DNA of 9,346 bases from Bacteroidia bacterium (GTDB lineage: Bacteria; Bacteroidota; Bacteroidia; JAESSM01; NORP286). The notes under the pieces were generated by a model. That model did no database searches. It had not been told where the DNA came from and saw nothing but the letters and a program-made list of their open reading frames with translations. Within the stretch, counting starts at the first letter, position 1. Each line of letters begins with the position of its first letter. The translations under genes were made by a program, and so were the position numbers. The DNA is taken from assembly GCA_016764115.1 (NCBI GenBank), contig JAESSM010000098.1, positions 1 to 9,346 on the forward strand. The letters are read 5' to 3'. Below, in pieces: positions 1 to 7,143 of the stretch.

Positions 1-236
1 CCTAGGTAACTGATGCCACCGGGGTAAGTGGCGGCACGATTAATAAATTCAAAGTAAGCCTTTCTGCTCTCTAGATCCCAGCCTGATTCTGAGTCCTTTA
101 ACACATAAGCATAATGTAGGCCTTGCAGCGGCGGCATATTGTCCATGACTTTTTTAGCTGTTCCACCATAGTCACCAAAAACAGTAAAGCCTTGATTGAG
201 AACAGCTTGAGATGCCCAGTTAGGTTTCTTAGTACT
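1..236 (-). pseudogene. 5'-truncated fragment, probable heme-binding/HEAT-associated (cytochrome-linked) protein; continues past left edge
   Basis: The minus strand is open from position 236 to the window edge, about 78 codons without a stop. The translation carries a run with QGLHYAYVLKD, then SGWDLESRKAYFEF and a YPGGISYL tail. From memory this resembles the 'H-YA--L----GW----R--YF-W------GG-S' segment of large secreted HEAT-repeat, PQQ/sorbosone-dehydrogenase-like proteins with a c-type cytochrome, found in Planctomycetes and Bacteroidetes. That segment lies inside such proteins, yet a TAA stop (237-239) precedes it in frame and the response regulator gene occupies the DNA immediately upstream. 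No ATG, GTG or TTG occurs before two internal ATGs at 144-146 and 135-137, both inside the conserved-looking part. The simplest reading is a gene that lost its 5' end. A short gene starting at 146, or a sequence error, is possible. The family assignment is tentative. Confidence 0.45.
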
Positions 237-888
237 TTACCAGTTCGTAATGGATGGCAAACTTGATGATCTCTGCTGTGTTCTTGACCTTAATTTTTTT
301 CATCAAATTTTTACGATGAGTTTCGACTGTTCTTACACTGATAAATAAGTGCTCGGCAATTTCCTTATTTGACAACCCGTCTGCGATTAGTATCACGACC
401 TCAATCTCTCTTTCTGTTAAAACCGAAATATCCTGATCAAAAGCAGAAGGTTTCACAGATTCTCTGGTTTTATCTTGCATACCCTTAAGCATGATCTGGG
501 TTACTTCATTATTGAAATAAAAATCACCTTTCGCAATTGTTTTAATAGCATCTAAAAGTTCAGGCATCTTAGCATTTTTTAGTATATATCCTGAGGCACC
601 AGCTTCATACATTCTAATTATGTATTCCTCGTCTTCATGCATGGTAAGAATCAAAATCTTTACATCAGGCAAGTCTTTTTTGATCGTTTCGGTTGCTTCA
701 AGTCCTGACACGTTTGGCATTGCGATATCCATAATTAAGATATCCGGACTATGTTTTTTTGATAGATCTATTGCTTCCTGACCATCTTCTGCCTCACCAA
801 CAAGATTAAACTCTTCTGAAGTTAAAAGCATATCTTTAATTCCATTACGAATTAACTCATGGTCATCTGCTATTAATACTTTTGTCAT
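229..888 (-). CDS. NarL/FixJ-family response regulator (receiver + LuxR-type HTH)
   Basis: This 219-residue protein is a DNA-binding response regulator of normal length for the NarL/FixJ family. The receiver spans about residues 3-120, with acidic pocket D8-D9, phospho-acceptor D54 (in MDIAMP), T82 and conserved K104. A linker leads to a LuxR/GerE helix-turn-helix at about 150-215, starting at LTEREIEV and with recognition-helix signature SVRTVETHRKNLMKK. It is probably phosphorylated by the histidine kinase encoded just upstream, whose stop codon lies 7 nt before this ATG; that spacing implies an operon and possibly translational coupling. HisKA_3 kinases with NarL-type regulators are a standard pairing, as in NarX/NarL and DesK/DesR. 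The last 8 nt overlap the open frame of the truncated fragment downstream. Target genes cannot be read from the sequence. Confidence 0.93.
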   Translation of the reverse strand: MTKVLIADDHELIRNGIKDMLLTSEEFNLVGEAEDGQEAIDLSKKHSPDILIMDIAMPNVSGLEATETIKKDLPDVKILILTMHEDEEYIIRMYEAGASGYILKNAKMPELLDAIKTIAKGDFYFNNEVTQIMLKGMQDKTRESVKPSAFDQDISVLTEREIEVVILIADGLSNKEIAEHLFISVRTVETHRKNLMKKIKVKNTAEIIKFAIHYELVKY

Positions 889-895
889 ACGTGAA

Positions 896-3559
896 TTACT
901 TATTGCTTTGAGGAACTTCGATAATTATCTCAGTACCTGATTTACTATCGCTGTTTATTTTTACTTTCCCATTAAATGATTCCACTCTATCTTTAATATT
1001 TTGTAGGCCCATAGAGGTATTCTTTTGGGTTTGTTCAACATTAAATCCTTTACCATTGTCTTCAATTACAAGGAAAATTGATTTTTTTGATTTAAAGATC
1101 TGAACACTTGCTTTCTTTGCTTTAGAGTGCTTGATAATGTTATTAAGTGCCTCCTGAACAATTCTATACAAACAGATATTTAAATTATTGTCTTTAATTT
1201 CCTTAAAGTTCCCGTAATCAAGACCGATCTTTAGTTTGCCTTGACCACTCATAGTTTTACAAAGCTGTTTTAAAGCGGGTTTTAATCCAAGATCGTGCAA
1301 TGTAGCAGGAGTAAGTCCATAAGCAATATCCTTTGTTTCGTTTATTGCATTTTTGATCATTGACTGAACATCATTGAATACCTTTTTCTTATACTTCCCG
1401 GTTGACTCCAGATCATTTCTAATGTTGTCTATATTGAAGGAGATTCCGGTAAGAATTTGTCCTAATCCATCATGAAGTTCAGTGGCTATTCTATGACGTT
1501 CTTCTTCCTGGGTGTATATGGATTCAAATATTCTTTTGTTCTTTTCATTGATCAACTCTAGTGTCAACTCGTTTCTCTTTGTTACATCACGAAAGAATCC
1601 TTGGGTGGCTACAACTTTTCCATCAATAATTCTTGGAGATGCATTACCTTCAACTTCAATAATGTTCCCATTTTTACTAATGAACTTTGCTTCTAAATTT
1701 TTCATAACCTTACCCTTAAGAACCTCTTGCATCATTAACATACAGTGGTGCATGGAATCAGGATGAACAATATCCATTATATTCATAGATATCAGATCTT
1801 TTTTGCTATATCCTAAAGCTTTTCTCCATGATTTGTTCACAAATAAAAAACTACCATTGAGATCAATACTTTGTATCAGATCATGGGCATTTTCGAATAA
1901 ACTTCGGTATCTTTCTTCGCTTTCTTTCAATTGTACTTCAAATTTATTTCTTTCTGTAATATCAGTTATTGTTACTAAAATTGCGGGAGTGTCATCATAT
2001 TTCATCAGCATTCCAACTACTTCTGCATCAATGATCTTTCCTTTTAATGTAACAAGTTTCTCAACTGCAACTTTAGTTTTACCACCCTTTTTTATCAAAT
2101 TTTTTATCCTGGAAGCAGCAAATTTTTTAGAAGATTCATAAACTATATCCATAATAGGCCGTCCAACTAAATCGGCTGATGTTTTGGCTTCTAATACTTT
2201 AACACAAGCGTCATTCGTATATAAAACTACTCCATTACTATGAACAGCCATTGGATGAGGTGAATCCTCTACAATACACCTGAATCTCTCTTCGCTTTCT
2301 TTTATTGCGCTCTCATAGGCATTTCTTCGGGTAACATCTGTTAAGCTGGCTAAAATAGAAGGTTTTCCATTAAAATCAATGGCAATACCATTAACTTCTA
2401 CGTCAATTAATTTTTTATCAGCTCGCATGAACTTCTCTTGCAAAATTGGTACTTTACCACCGGAGGATTGTAATTTTTTTATTCTCGATTTGGCTATCTT
2501 TTTGAATGATGGATGAACAAAATCCAATACATTCTTTCCAATTAATTGTTTAGCTGATTTAGCCGCAAATAAGTTAATGGCAGCAGAGTTAACATACACA
2601 AATTTCTGATTGGTGTGAACAGCAACTGGATGTGGAGAATTATCTACGATTTTTCTTGAACGCTTCTCACTTTCAATTAAGTCCTTTTCTGTTTTTTTTC
2701 TTTGTGTAACATCTTCAGAAATTCCCATAAGACTTGAAACTAGTCCATCTTCATCTTTGATAGGAATAAAATTGGATCTGTAATATCTATTTTTTTCAGT
2801 AGTGAACTCAAAAACGGTTGTTTTTCCATTAAAGGCATCTTTTAAAAGCCCCGCTACTTTTTTTCTCTCTTTTTTAGAAGGGAAATCAAGATATTTAAGG
2901 CCAATAATTTCTGATTCATTTTTTACACCAACCATATCCAAACCGGCTTTGTTCATGGCTGCAATGTTGCCTTTTCTATCAATTTCATGAATACACAATG
3001 GAGAGTTTTTAACCAGGTTCCTATACTTTTCTTCTGATTCTTTTAAAGACTTGTCTAGTTTGACTTGTTCTGAAAGGTCTCTTATAAAAGCACTAAAAAA
3101 CTCTCTGCCGTTTTGTTTATTGGGAATAATGGTGAGTTCTATAGGGAATTCAATTCCATTTTGATGCAGACCAGATATTTTTAATCTCCTGTTTAATGCC
3201 GGACCATTTCCGGTCTTTAAGTAATGATCAAAACCCTTTTTATGAGCTTCACGGTATTTTTTAGGAATAATTGTAGATGACAAATCTTTTCCAATTATTT
3301 CCGCTAATTTCCAGCCAAAAATAATTTCTGCCTGAGGGTTCCAATTGGTTATTGTGCCTTTATTATTAATTACAACAACTGCATCTAACGCTGAATTTAG
3401 TATTTTTTGAATTCGTCTTTCGCTCTCGACTAATTTTTTATGTGCTTTATTAATATTGGCTTGAGCAATATTCAAATGTTTCAGTTCCCTTTCCAGAAAT
3501 TGAATTCTTTTCTGAAGAGTTTCTATTTGTTTGAAAGGAATTGTACTGGCTGAATCCAT
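896..3559 (-). CDS. Soluble five-PAS sensor histidine kinase (HisKA_3/HATPase_c)
   Basis: This 887-residue kinase has no signal peptide or hydrophobic membrane segment, so it should sense an intracellular or diffusible cue. Residues 8-55 are charged and probably coiled coil. Five PAS-like domains follow, each introduced by an ESE[RKE] helix (starts at 45, 174, 296, 421 and 546) and most ending in a D[LV][ST] or D[VI]T motif. The spacing of 122-129 residues is very regular. The HisKA_3 dimerisation domain has its phospho-acceptor at H696 (ATELHDGLGQ). The ATPase domain shows the N-box EALNNIIKHS (803-812), G1 box DNGKGF (834-839) and G2 box MGLQNIKDRV (850-859), so catalysis looks intact. PAS3 and PAS4 are clearly duplicates. 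No haem- or flavin-binding residue is assigned with confidence. The ATG at 3557-3559 is the only sensible start. The gene is upstream of, and presumably co-transcribed with, the NarL-type regulator. Confidence 0.94.
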   Translation of the reverse strand: MDSASTIPFKQIETLQKRIQFLERELKHLNIAQANINKAHKKLVESERRIQKILNSALDAVVVINNKGTITNWNPQAEIIFGWKLAEIIGKDLSSTIIPKKYREAHKKGFDHYLKTGNGPALNRRLKISGLHQNGIEFPIELTIIPNKQNGREFFSAFIRDLSEQVKLDKSLKESEEKYRNLVKNSPLCIHEIDRKGNIAAMNKAGLDMVGVKNESEIIGLKYLDFPSKKERKKVAGLLKDAFNGKTTVFEFTTEKNRYYRSNFIPIKDEDGLVSSLMGISEDVTQRKKTEKDLIESEKRSRKIVDNSPHPVAVHTNQKFVYVNSAAINLFAAKSAKQLIGKNVLDFVHPSFKKIAKSRIKKLQSSGGKVPILQEKFMRADKKLIDVEVNGIAIDFNGKPSILASLTDVTRRNAYESAIKESEERFRCIVEDSPHPMAVHSNGVVLYTNDACVKVLEAKTSADLVGRPIMDIVYESSKKFAASRIKNLIKKGGKTKVAVEKLVTLKGKIIDAEVVGMLMKYDDTPAILVTITDITERNKFEVQLKESEERYRSLFENAHDLIQSIDLNGSFLFVNKSWRKALGYSKKDLISMNIMDIVHPDSMHHCMLMMQEVLKGKVMKNLEAKFISKNGNIIEVEGNASPRIIDGKVVATQGFFRDVTKRNELTLELINEKNKRIFESIYTQEEERHRIATELHDGLGQILTGISFNIDNIRNDLESTGKYKKKVFNDVQSMIKNAINETKDIAYGLTPATLHDLGLKPALKQLCKTMSGQGKLKIGLDYGNFKEIKDNNLNICLYRIVQEALNNIIKHSKAKKASVQIFKSKKSIFLVIEDNGKGFNVEQTQKNTSMGLQNIKDRVESFNGKVKINSDSKSGTEIIIEVPQSNK

Positions 3560-3771
3560 TTATGCCATTTGATAAAAAAGATAAAGATAAATATAAAAAT
3601 TTTCTGAATTAATACCCATTATAAGGTAATGTATATACCAATAACTACGTAGATAAAAATCACCAGTCAAGGGTATTGAATTGTATTAATGTATAGTATA
3701 TCTTTACAATATATTGGAATTTAATTCTGCATAATGGTAATAAATAAATTAAAGAATTTAATTATTTAAGG
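3560..3771. promoter_or_regulatory. Divergent intergenic region between histidine kinase and Rcp1-like regulator
   Basis: This very AT-rich 212-nt stretch lies between two divergent starts and must hold promoters for both directions. No convincing ORF or RNA gene is visible. The octamer TATCTTTA, one base off the Bacteroidetes -7 consensus TAnnTTTG, occurs on the plus strand at 3699-3706, with a TTG 15 nt before it (shorter than the usual spacing). It also occurs on the minus strand at 3582-3589 near the kinase start. Short inverted repeats are present: CATTA/TAATG at 3617-3621 and 3627-3631 (5-nt spacer), and ATTGTA/TACAAT at 3680-3685 and 3705-3710. They could be operator sites, but in DNA this AT-rich they are also expected by chance. 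AAGG sits immediately before the receiver ATG (3772). Confidence 0.5.
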
Positions 3772-4221
3772 ATGAGTGCTTTATCAAATAATAATTCTGT
3801 ACTATTGATTGTTGAAGACGATATTGATGATTACCTGCTGTTATCCGAGGTAATCACTGATGAAATGGGCAAGGTCAAGATAAATTGGGTGAAAGATGGT
3901 GAAGATTGTTTAGATTATCTGAACCATAACGATAAGTATAGTAGCGAAGTAGATTCTCCTACACCGGATCTGATTTTTCTTGACCTAAACCTGCCCATAA
4001 TAGGAGGTATGGAGGTTTTAGATGCAATGCATGGTGCCGATGAACTAAAGAAAATCCCAGTAATTGTATTTTCAACATCTAATGATAGAAATGATATAAT
4101 TAATTCATATAATAAGGGTGCTAACTCTTACATATCTAAGCCAAATGATTATGAAAGCTATAAGGACATTGCCAAAATGATTCATAATTATTGGTTCAAT
4201 TACGTGAAATTACCTGCCTGA
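3772..4221 (+). CDS. Rcp1-like single-domain response regulator
   Basis: This 149-residue protein is a receiver domain with no output domain. Acidic residues E15-D16-D17 start the pocket, D71 (FLDLNLP) is the phospho-acceptor, S101-T102 supply the switch hydroxyl and K123 (SKPN) the conserved lysine. The extended loop before D71 and the C-terminal YWFNYVKLP end are typical of the Rcp1 type, first known as partners of cyanobacterial phytochrome Cph1. The ATG at 3772 is preceded by AAGG. It is divergent from the multi-PAS kinase across a shared control region, so it could exchange phosphate with that kinase or act as a phosphate sink; this is inference. hemE begins 65 nt downstream in the same direction. 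The space between shows no clear terminator, so partial read-through is possible. Confidence 0.92.
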   Translation: MSALSNNNSVLLIVEDDIDDYLLLSEVITDEMGKVKINWVKDGEDCLDYLNHNDKYSSEVDSPTPDLIFLDLNLPIIGGMEVLDAMHGADELKKIPVIVFSTSNDRNDIINSYNKGANSYISKPNDYESYKDIAKMIHNYWFNYVKLPA

Positions 4222-4286
4222 TATTTCAATTACGTTTTACATTAAGATTATTTTCCTTAAAACAGTTTAATTGCTAATTTAGGGCG

Positions 4287-5315
4287 ATGAACTTAAAGAA
4301 TGATCTACTGTTAAGAGCTGCCAGGGGAGAAACCATTGAAAGGACTCCTGTATGGTTGATGAGGCAAGCTGGAAGAATCCTTCCTCAGTATCGCGCCTTG
4401 CGAAAGAAGGTGAAAGATTTCAAAGGTTTAATTGCCAATCCTGAATTGGCTTGCGAGGTAACTTTGCAACCTGTTAAAGAACTAGGTGTGGATGCAGCCA
4501 TTATTTTTTCTGACATATTAGTTATTCCGGAAGAAATGGGTTTGCCATATAACATGATCGATTCTGTTGGCCCTAGATTTCAAAAGACTGTCAAAAATGT
4601 TGGAGACATAAAGTCTTTACATGTATGTGACGGGGATGAACTTGACTATGTTTATGAGGCAATTTCATTGGTTAAAGAGGATCTAAATAATAAGATTCCT
4701 CTGATCGGTTTTAGTGGGGCTCCTTGGACTTTATTTGCATATATGGTTGAGGGGGGCGGGAGTAAGACCTTTTCTAAGGCAAAAAAGTTCTTGTTTACCG
4801 AAAGTGAATCAGCACACAAATTATTAGACATGATAAGCGATAGTGTTATTGCCTATTTGCAAGGACAGATCGATGCAGGTGTTGACATTGTGCAAATTTT
4901 TGATTCATGGGCAGGGGTTTTGAGCCCTGAAGCCTATAACAATTATTCTTTACCTTATCTTCAGAAAATATGCAATGCCATCGATGGTGTTCCTATCATT
5001 GTTTTTGCAAAAGATGCGCACTATGTATTAGAAGATATGAAGGAAGTTAAATGTGATGTTGTTGGACTTGACTGGACAATGCCAATCTCAGAATCTAGAA
5101 AAAGATTGGGTAAGAAAAAAACGTTACAAGGTAATTTGGATCCTTGCATTTTATATTCGGATGCTGCTGATATCAAATTAGCCACAGAAGTAATGTTAAA
5201 AGAATTTGGTTCACAGAAGCACATAGCAAATTTAGGACACGGAGTTTATCCTGATACACCTTTGGATGGAGTGAAATGTTTTATAGATACAGTAAAGCAA
5301 TACAAGTTTGAATAA
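4287..5315 (+). CDS. hemE: Uroporphyrinogen decarboxylase
   Basis: HemE removes the four acetate carboxyl groups of uroporphyrinogen III to give coproporphyrinogen III in cytoplasmic haem biosynthesis, without a cofactor. The 342-residue length is normal. The N-terminal signature PVWLMRQAGR (21-30) supplies the substrate-carboxylate arginines R26 and R30. D76 (IFSDIL) matches the essential pyrrole-binding aspartate, Y152 (AYMVEGGGS) the active-site tyrosine, S207 (FDSWAG) the conserved serine and H318 (NLGHGV) the C-terminal histidine known from human UROD. The second family signature, GFSGAPWTLF (141-150), is present. All key residues are intact, so the enzyme should be active. The ATG at 4287 places the first helix as in the family. 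Its stop codon overlaps the proposed TTG start of the MFS gene. No other haem genes are in the window. Confidence 0.98.
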   Translation: MNLKNDLLLRAARGETIERTPVWLMRQAGRILPQYRALRKKVKDFKGLIANPELACEVTLQPVKELGVDAAIIFSDILVIPEEMGLPYNMIDSVGPRFQKTVKNVGDIKSLHVCDGDELDYVYEAISLVKEDLNNKIPLIGFSGAPWTLFAYMVEGGGSKTFSKAKKFLFTESESAHKLLDMISDSVIAYLQGQIDAGVDIVQIFDSWAGVLSPEAYNNYSLPYLQKICNAIDGVPIIVFAKDAHYVLEDMKEVKCDVVGLDWTMPISESRKRLGKKKTLQGNLDPCILYSDAADIKLATEVMLKEFGSQKHIANLGHGVYPDTPLDGVKCFIDTVKQYKFE

Positions 5316-6666
5316 TACTGAACAAGTATCTTCTGCGTCTGATTCTTCATTGCAAAACTCACAACTCAAAACAAATAACTCAAGACTTATAAACGCCTGG
5401 GCTTTTTACGATTGGGCGAATTCTGTATATCCCCTTGTTATAACATCTACAATTTTTCCAATTTATTTCAATTCAATAACTTCTACAGAGAATAGTGACA
5501 TAATTACTTTTTTTGGTCATGACTTTGTAAATACTGCATTATACAGTTATGCGCTTTCATTTTCATTTTTGATCATAGCGTTAATATCTCCCATTTTATC
5601 TGGAATTGCTGATTATAAGGGAAACAAGAAGAGTTTCATGAAGTTTTTTTGCTATTTGGGCGCAGTTTCTTGCAGTTCAATGTGCTTTTTTGATTCATCT
5701 AATTTATGGTTGGGGTTAACCTCCATGATATTGGCAAGTATTGGTTTTTCCGGAAGCCTGATATTTTACAATGCCTACCTTCCTGAAATTACAACTCCGG
5801 ATAATTTTGACAGGGTTAGTGCAAAAGGATTTTCATTGGGATACATTGGGAGCTCCTTGTTGCTCATTTTCAATTTGACTATGATCTTATATCCTGAAAT
5901 TTATGGAATTACTGATGATAGTTTCCCCGCAAGGTTTTCATTTGTATTAGTGGGAGTTTGGTGGGTCGGATTTGCCCAAATCACATTCAAATATCTTCCT
6001 GAAGGTTCAGTTGAACATGAATTAAAGGAAAATATACTTTCCAAAGGGTATGGAGAACTAAAAAGAGTTTGGAACGAGTTAGTACATCAACTGAATCTAA
6101 AGACCTATTTGTTTGCTTTTTTCTTTTACAATATGGGTGTACAAACTGTGATGTATGCTGCAGTTTTATTTGGAGATAAGGAATTAAAACTAGAGAGTGG
6201 TCAATTGATCACTTCAATTTTAATTATACAGTTCATTGCTATTGGAGGAGCTTATTTGTTTTCTAATTTATCAGATAAGTTTGGAAATATTAAGGCATTG
6301 ACGTGGAGTGTGTTAATATGGATAGGAATATGCATAGCTGCCTATTTTGTATACGAAGCAAATGAATTCTACATGTTGGCAGCAATGGTTGGGTTGGTAA
6401 TGGGGGGAATTCAGTCTTTGTCAAGATCAACTTACGCTAAATTCTTGCCGAAAGACAGGGAACAGAATGCATACTTTAGCTTCTTTGACATAACTGAAAA
6501 ATTGGCAATAGTACTTGAAATGTTTTGTTTTGGTTTAATTGAGGATATTACCGGGGATATGCGTAATTCCGTTATAGCATTAACTTTGTTTTTTGTTGTC
6601 GGATTAATTTTATTACTTCGCGTAAAAGTTCAAGATTCGATGATCGAGGATTTGAATATTCGTTGA
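5308..6666 (+). CDS. UMF1/Atg22-like MFS transporter (non-ATG start)
   Basis: This is a roughly 450-residue inner-membrane transporter with about 12 hydrophobic segments. The opening motif INAWAFYDWANSVYPLVITS (28-47) and the GIADYKGNKK loop (99-108) after the second or third helix identify the UMF1/YxiO group (Pfam ATG22) of the major facilitator superfamily. The substrate is unknown; yeast Atg22 exports amino acids from the vacuole, but that does not transfer directly. No in-frame ATG occurs until residue 111, well inside the membrane domain, and an in-frame TAA lies at 5293-5295. Translation must therefore use TTG at 5308 (8-nt overlap with hemE, suggesting coupling), TTG at 5350, or another non-ATG codon. 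The hydrophilic first 26 residues are not conserved-looking, so the start is uncertain. The last codons and TGA stop lie in the ATTCG-rich flank of the next gene. Confidence 0.9.
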   Translation: MNNTEQVSSASDSSLQNSQLKTNNSRLINAWAFYDWANSVYPLVITSTIFPIYFNSITSTENSDIITFFGHDFVNTALYSYALSFSFLIIALISPILSGIADYKGNKKSFMKFFCYLGAVSCSSMCFFDSSNLWLGLTSMILASIGFSGSLIFYNAYLPEITTPDNFDRVSAKGFSLGYIGSSLLLIFNLTMILYPEIYGITDDSFPARFSFVLVGVWWVGFAQITFKYLPEGSVEHELKENILSKGYGELKRVWNELVHQLNLKTYLFAFFFYNMGVQTVMYAAVLFGDKELKLESGQLITSILIIQFIAIGGAYLFSNLSDKFGNIKALTWSVLIWIGICIAAYFVYEANEFYMLAAMVGLVMGGIQSLSRSTYAKFLPKDREQNAYFSFFDITEKLAIVLEMFCFGLIEDITGDMRNSVIALTLFFVVGLILLLRVKVQDSMIEDLNIR

Positions 6667-6700
6667 TTCGTGTATTCGGGAAATCGTATAATCGATACTT
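6634..6700. repeat. Left ATTCGT-type degenerate repeat array flanking the four-helix-bundle gene
   Basis: A run of short related units (GATTCGA, ATTCGTT, GATTCGTG, TATTCGGG, AATCG) starts inside the 3' end of the MFS gene and continues after its stop codon (6664-6666). The core TATTCGTTGATTCGT at 6657-6671 is the reverse complement of 7100-7114 with 14 of 15 bases matching. The other units align more loosely with the right array. Confidence 0.6.
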
Positions 6701-6715
6701 AAATGAAAGTAATAA

Positions 6716-7108
6716 ATGGAAATTAAGGAAAATAGGAGCTTTAAAGATTTGGAAGTTTGGCAAGTTAGTACAGAGTTACGTAGAGAGTTCGAGGGTTTTG
6801 CTAAGAGTTTACCCAAAAATGAATTGTATAGATTAGCAGATCAAATAATTAGAGCATCAAGATCGGTTACAAATAATATTGCTGAAGGTTATGGAAGGTT
6901 TCATTTACAGGAAAATATTCAATTTTGCAGGCAATCAAGAGGCTCAGTATATGAATTAATAGACCATTTGATAATAGCCAATGATAATTCCTATATAAGC
7001 CAAGAAGTATTTATTCAATATGAAAGCTTGTGTATTAGGGTAATTAAACTAATAAATGGCTACATCAGATATTTAGGTAATCAAAAACTAAAGGCACAAA
7101 CGAATTAA
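6716..7108 (+). CDS. Four-helix-bundle protein (23S rRNA IVP / S23 family)
   Basis: This 130-residue protein matches the four-helix-bundle/S23 family (TIGR02436 type). FKDLEVWQ (9-16) opens helix 1, KNELYRLADQIIRAS (34-48) covers the second helix, and the signature NIAEGYGR (54-61) is followed by QENIQFCRQSRGSVYE (65-80) and two amphipathic C-terminal helices. Relatives are encoded in 23S rRNA intervening sequences of Leptospira and others, and share a fold with Avd, the accessory protein of diversity-generating retroelements, which binds nucleic acid and reverse transcriptase. Most Bacteroidetes copies, like this one, are stand-alone and of unknown function. No 23S rRNA, reverse transcriptase or variable repeat is nearby. 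The gene starts 49 nt after the MFS stop and ends inside the right repeat array (TAA 7106-7108). Confidence 0.9.
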   Translation: MEIKENRSFKDLEVWQVSTELRREFEGFAKSLPKNELYRLADQIIRASRSVTNNIAEGYGRFHLQENIQFCRQSRGSVYELIDHLIIANDNSYISQEVFIQYESLCIRVIKLINGYIRYLGNQKLKAQTN

Positions 7109-7143
7109 CGAATATACTAATTCACGAATAAACGAGTAACGAA
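7100..7143. repeat. Right ACGAAT-type degenerate repeat array, inverted relative to the left array
   Basis: Units ACGAATT, ACGAATA, TTCACGAAT, AACGAGT and AACGAAA follow one another from the last codons of the four-helix-bundle gene up to the base before the next ATG at 7144. Positions 7100-7114 are the inverted counterpart of 6657-6671 (14 of 15). The array supplies the whole leader, including the ribosome-binding region, of the Fe-S gene. Confidence 0.6.

Larger units (their letters stand above)
6657..7143 (+). mobile_element. Candidate four-helix-bundle cassette bounded by inverted repeats
   Basis: A single small gene sits between inverted arrays of ATTCGT / ACGAAT units that reach exactly from the 3' end of the transporter gene to the ATG of the Fe-S gene. 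The arms could pair in RNA and close the gene into one large stem-loop, which recalls the intervening sequences that carry related S23/IVP proteins in 23S rRNA of some bacteria. No transposase, recombinase or clear target-site duplication is visible. Mobility is inferred only from the geometry and from the known scattered distribution of this family. Confidence 0.35.

Noticed and set aside
1512..2990. Plus-strand open frames of 62-112 codons opposite the kinase.
   Set aside because: They are antisense to well-supported PAS-domain coding sequence, show no recognisable motif and lack a plausible leader.
3680..3710. ATTGTA/TACAAT inverted repeat as a regulator binding site.
   Set aside because: Six-base arms with a 19-nt spacer in very AT-rich DNA are expected by chance; kept only as a note in the intergenic entry.
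4222..4286. Possible terminator hairpin between the receiver gene and hemE (TTAAG/CTTAA).
   Set aside because: The stem is only 5-6 A/T-rich pairs with a long loop and no U-run after it; too weak to call.
6572..6816. Two minus-strand open frames around the MFS/four-helix-bundle junction.
   Set aside because: They are antisense to both genes and arise from the ATTCG repeat array, which is open in several frames.
6716..7108. Possible diversity-generating retroelement, because the four-helix-bundle fold resembles Avd.
   Set aside because: No reverse transcriptase, template repeat or variable repeat is in the window, and the protein's motifs fit the S23/IVP branch.
6634..7143. CRISPR-like array, because of repeated short units at both ends.
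   Set aside because: The units are 7-9 nt, degenerate and contiguous, without spacers, and the two arrays are inverted relative to each other.
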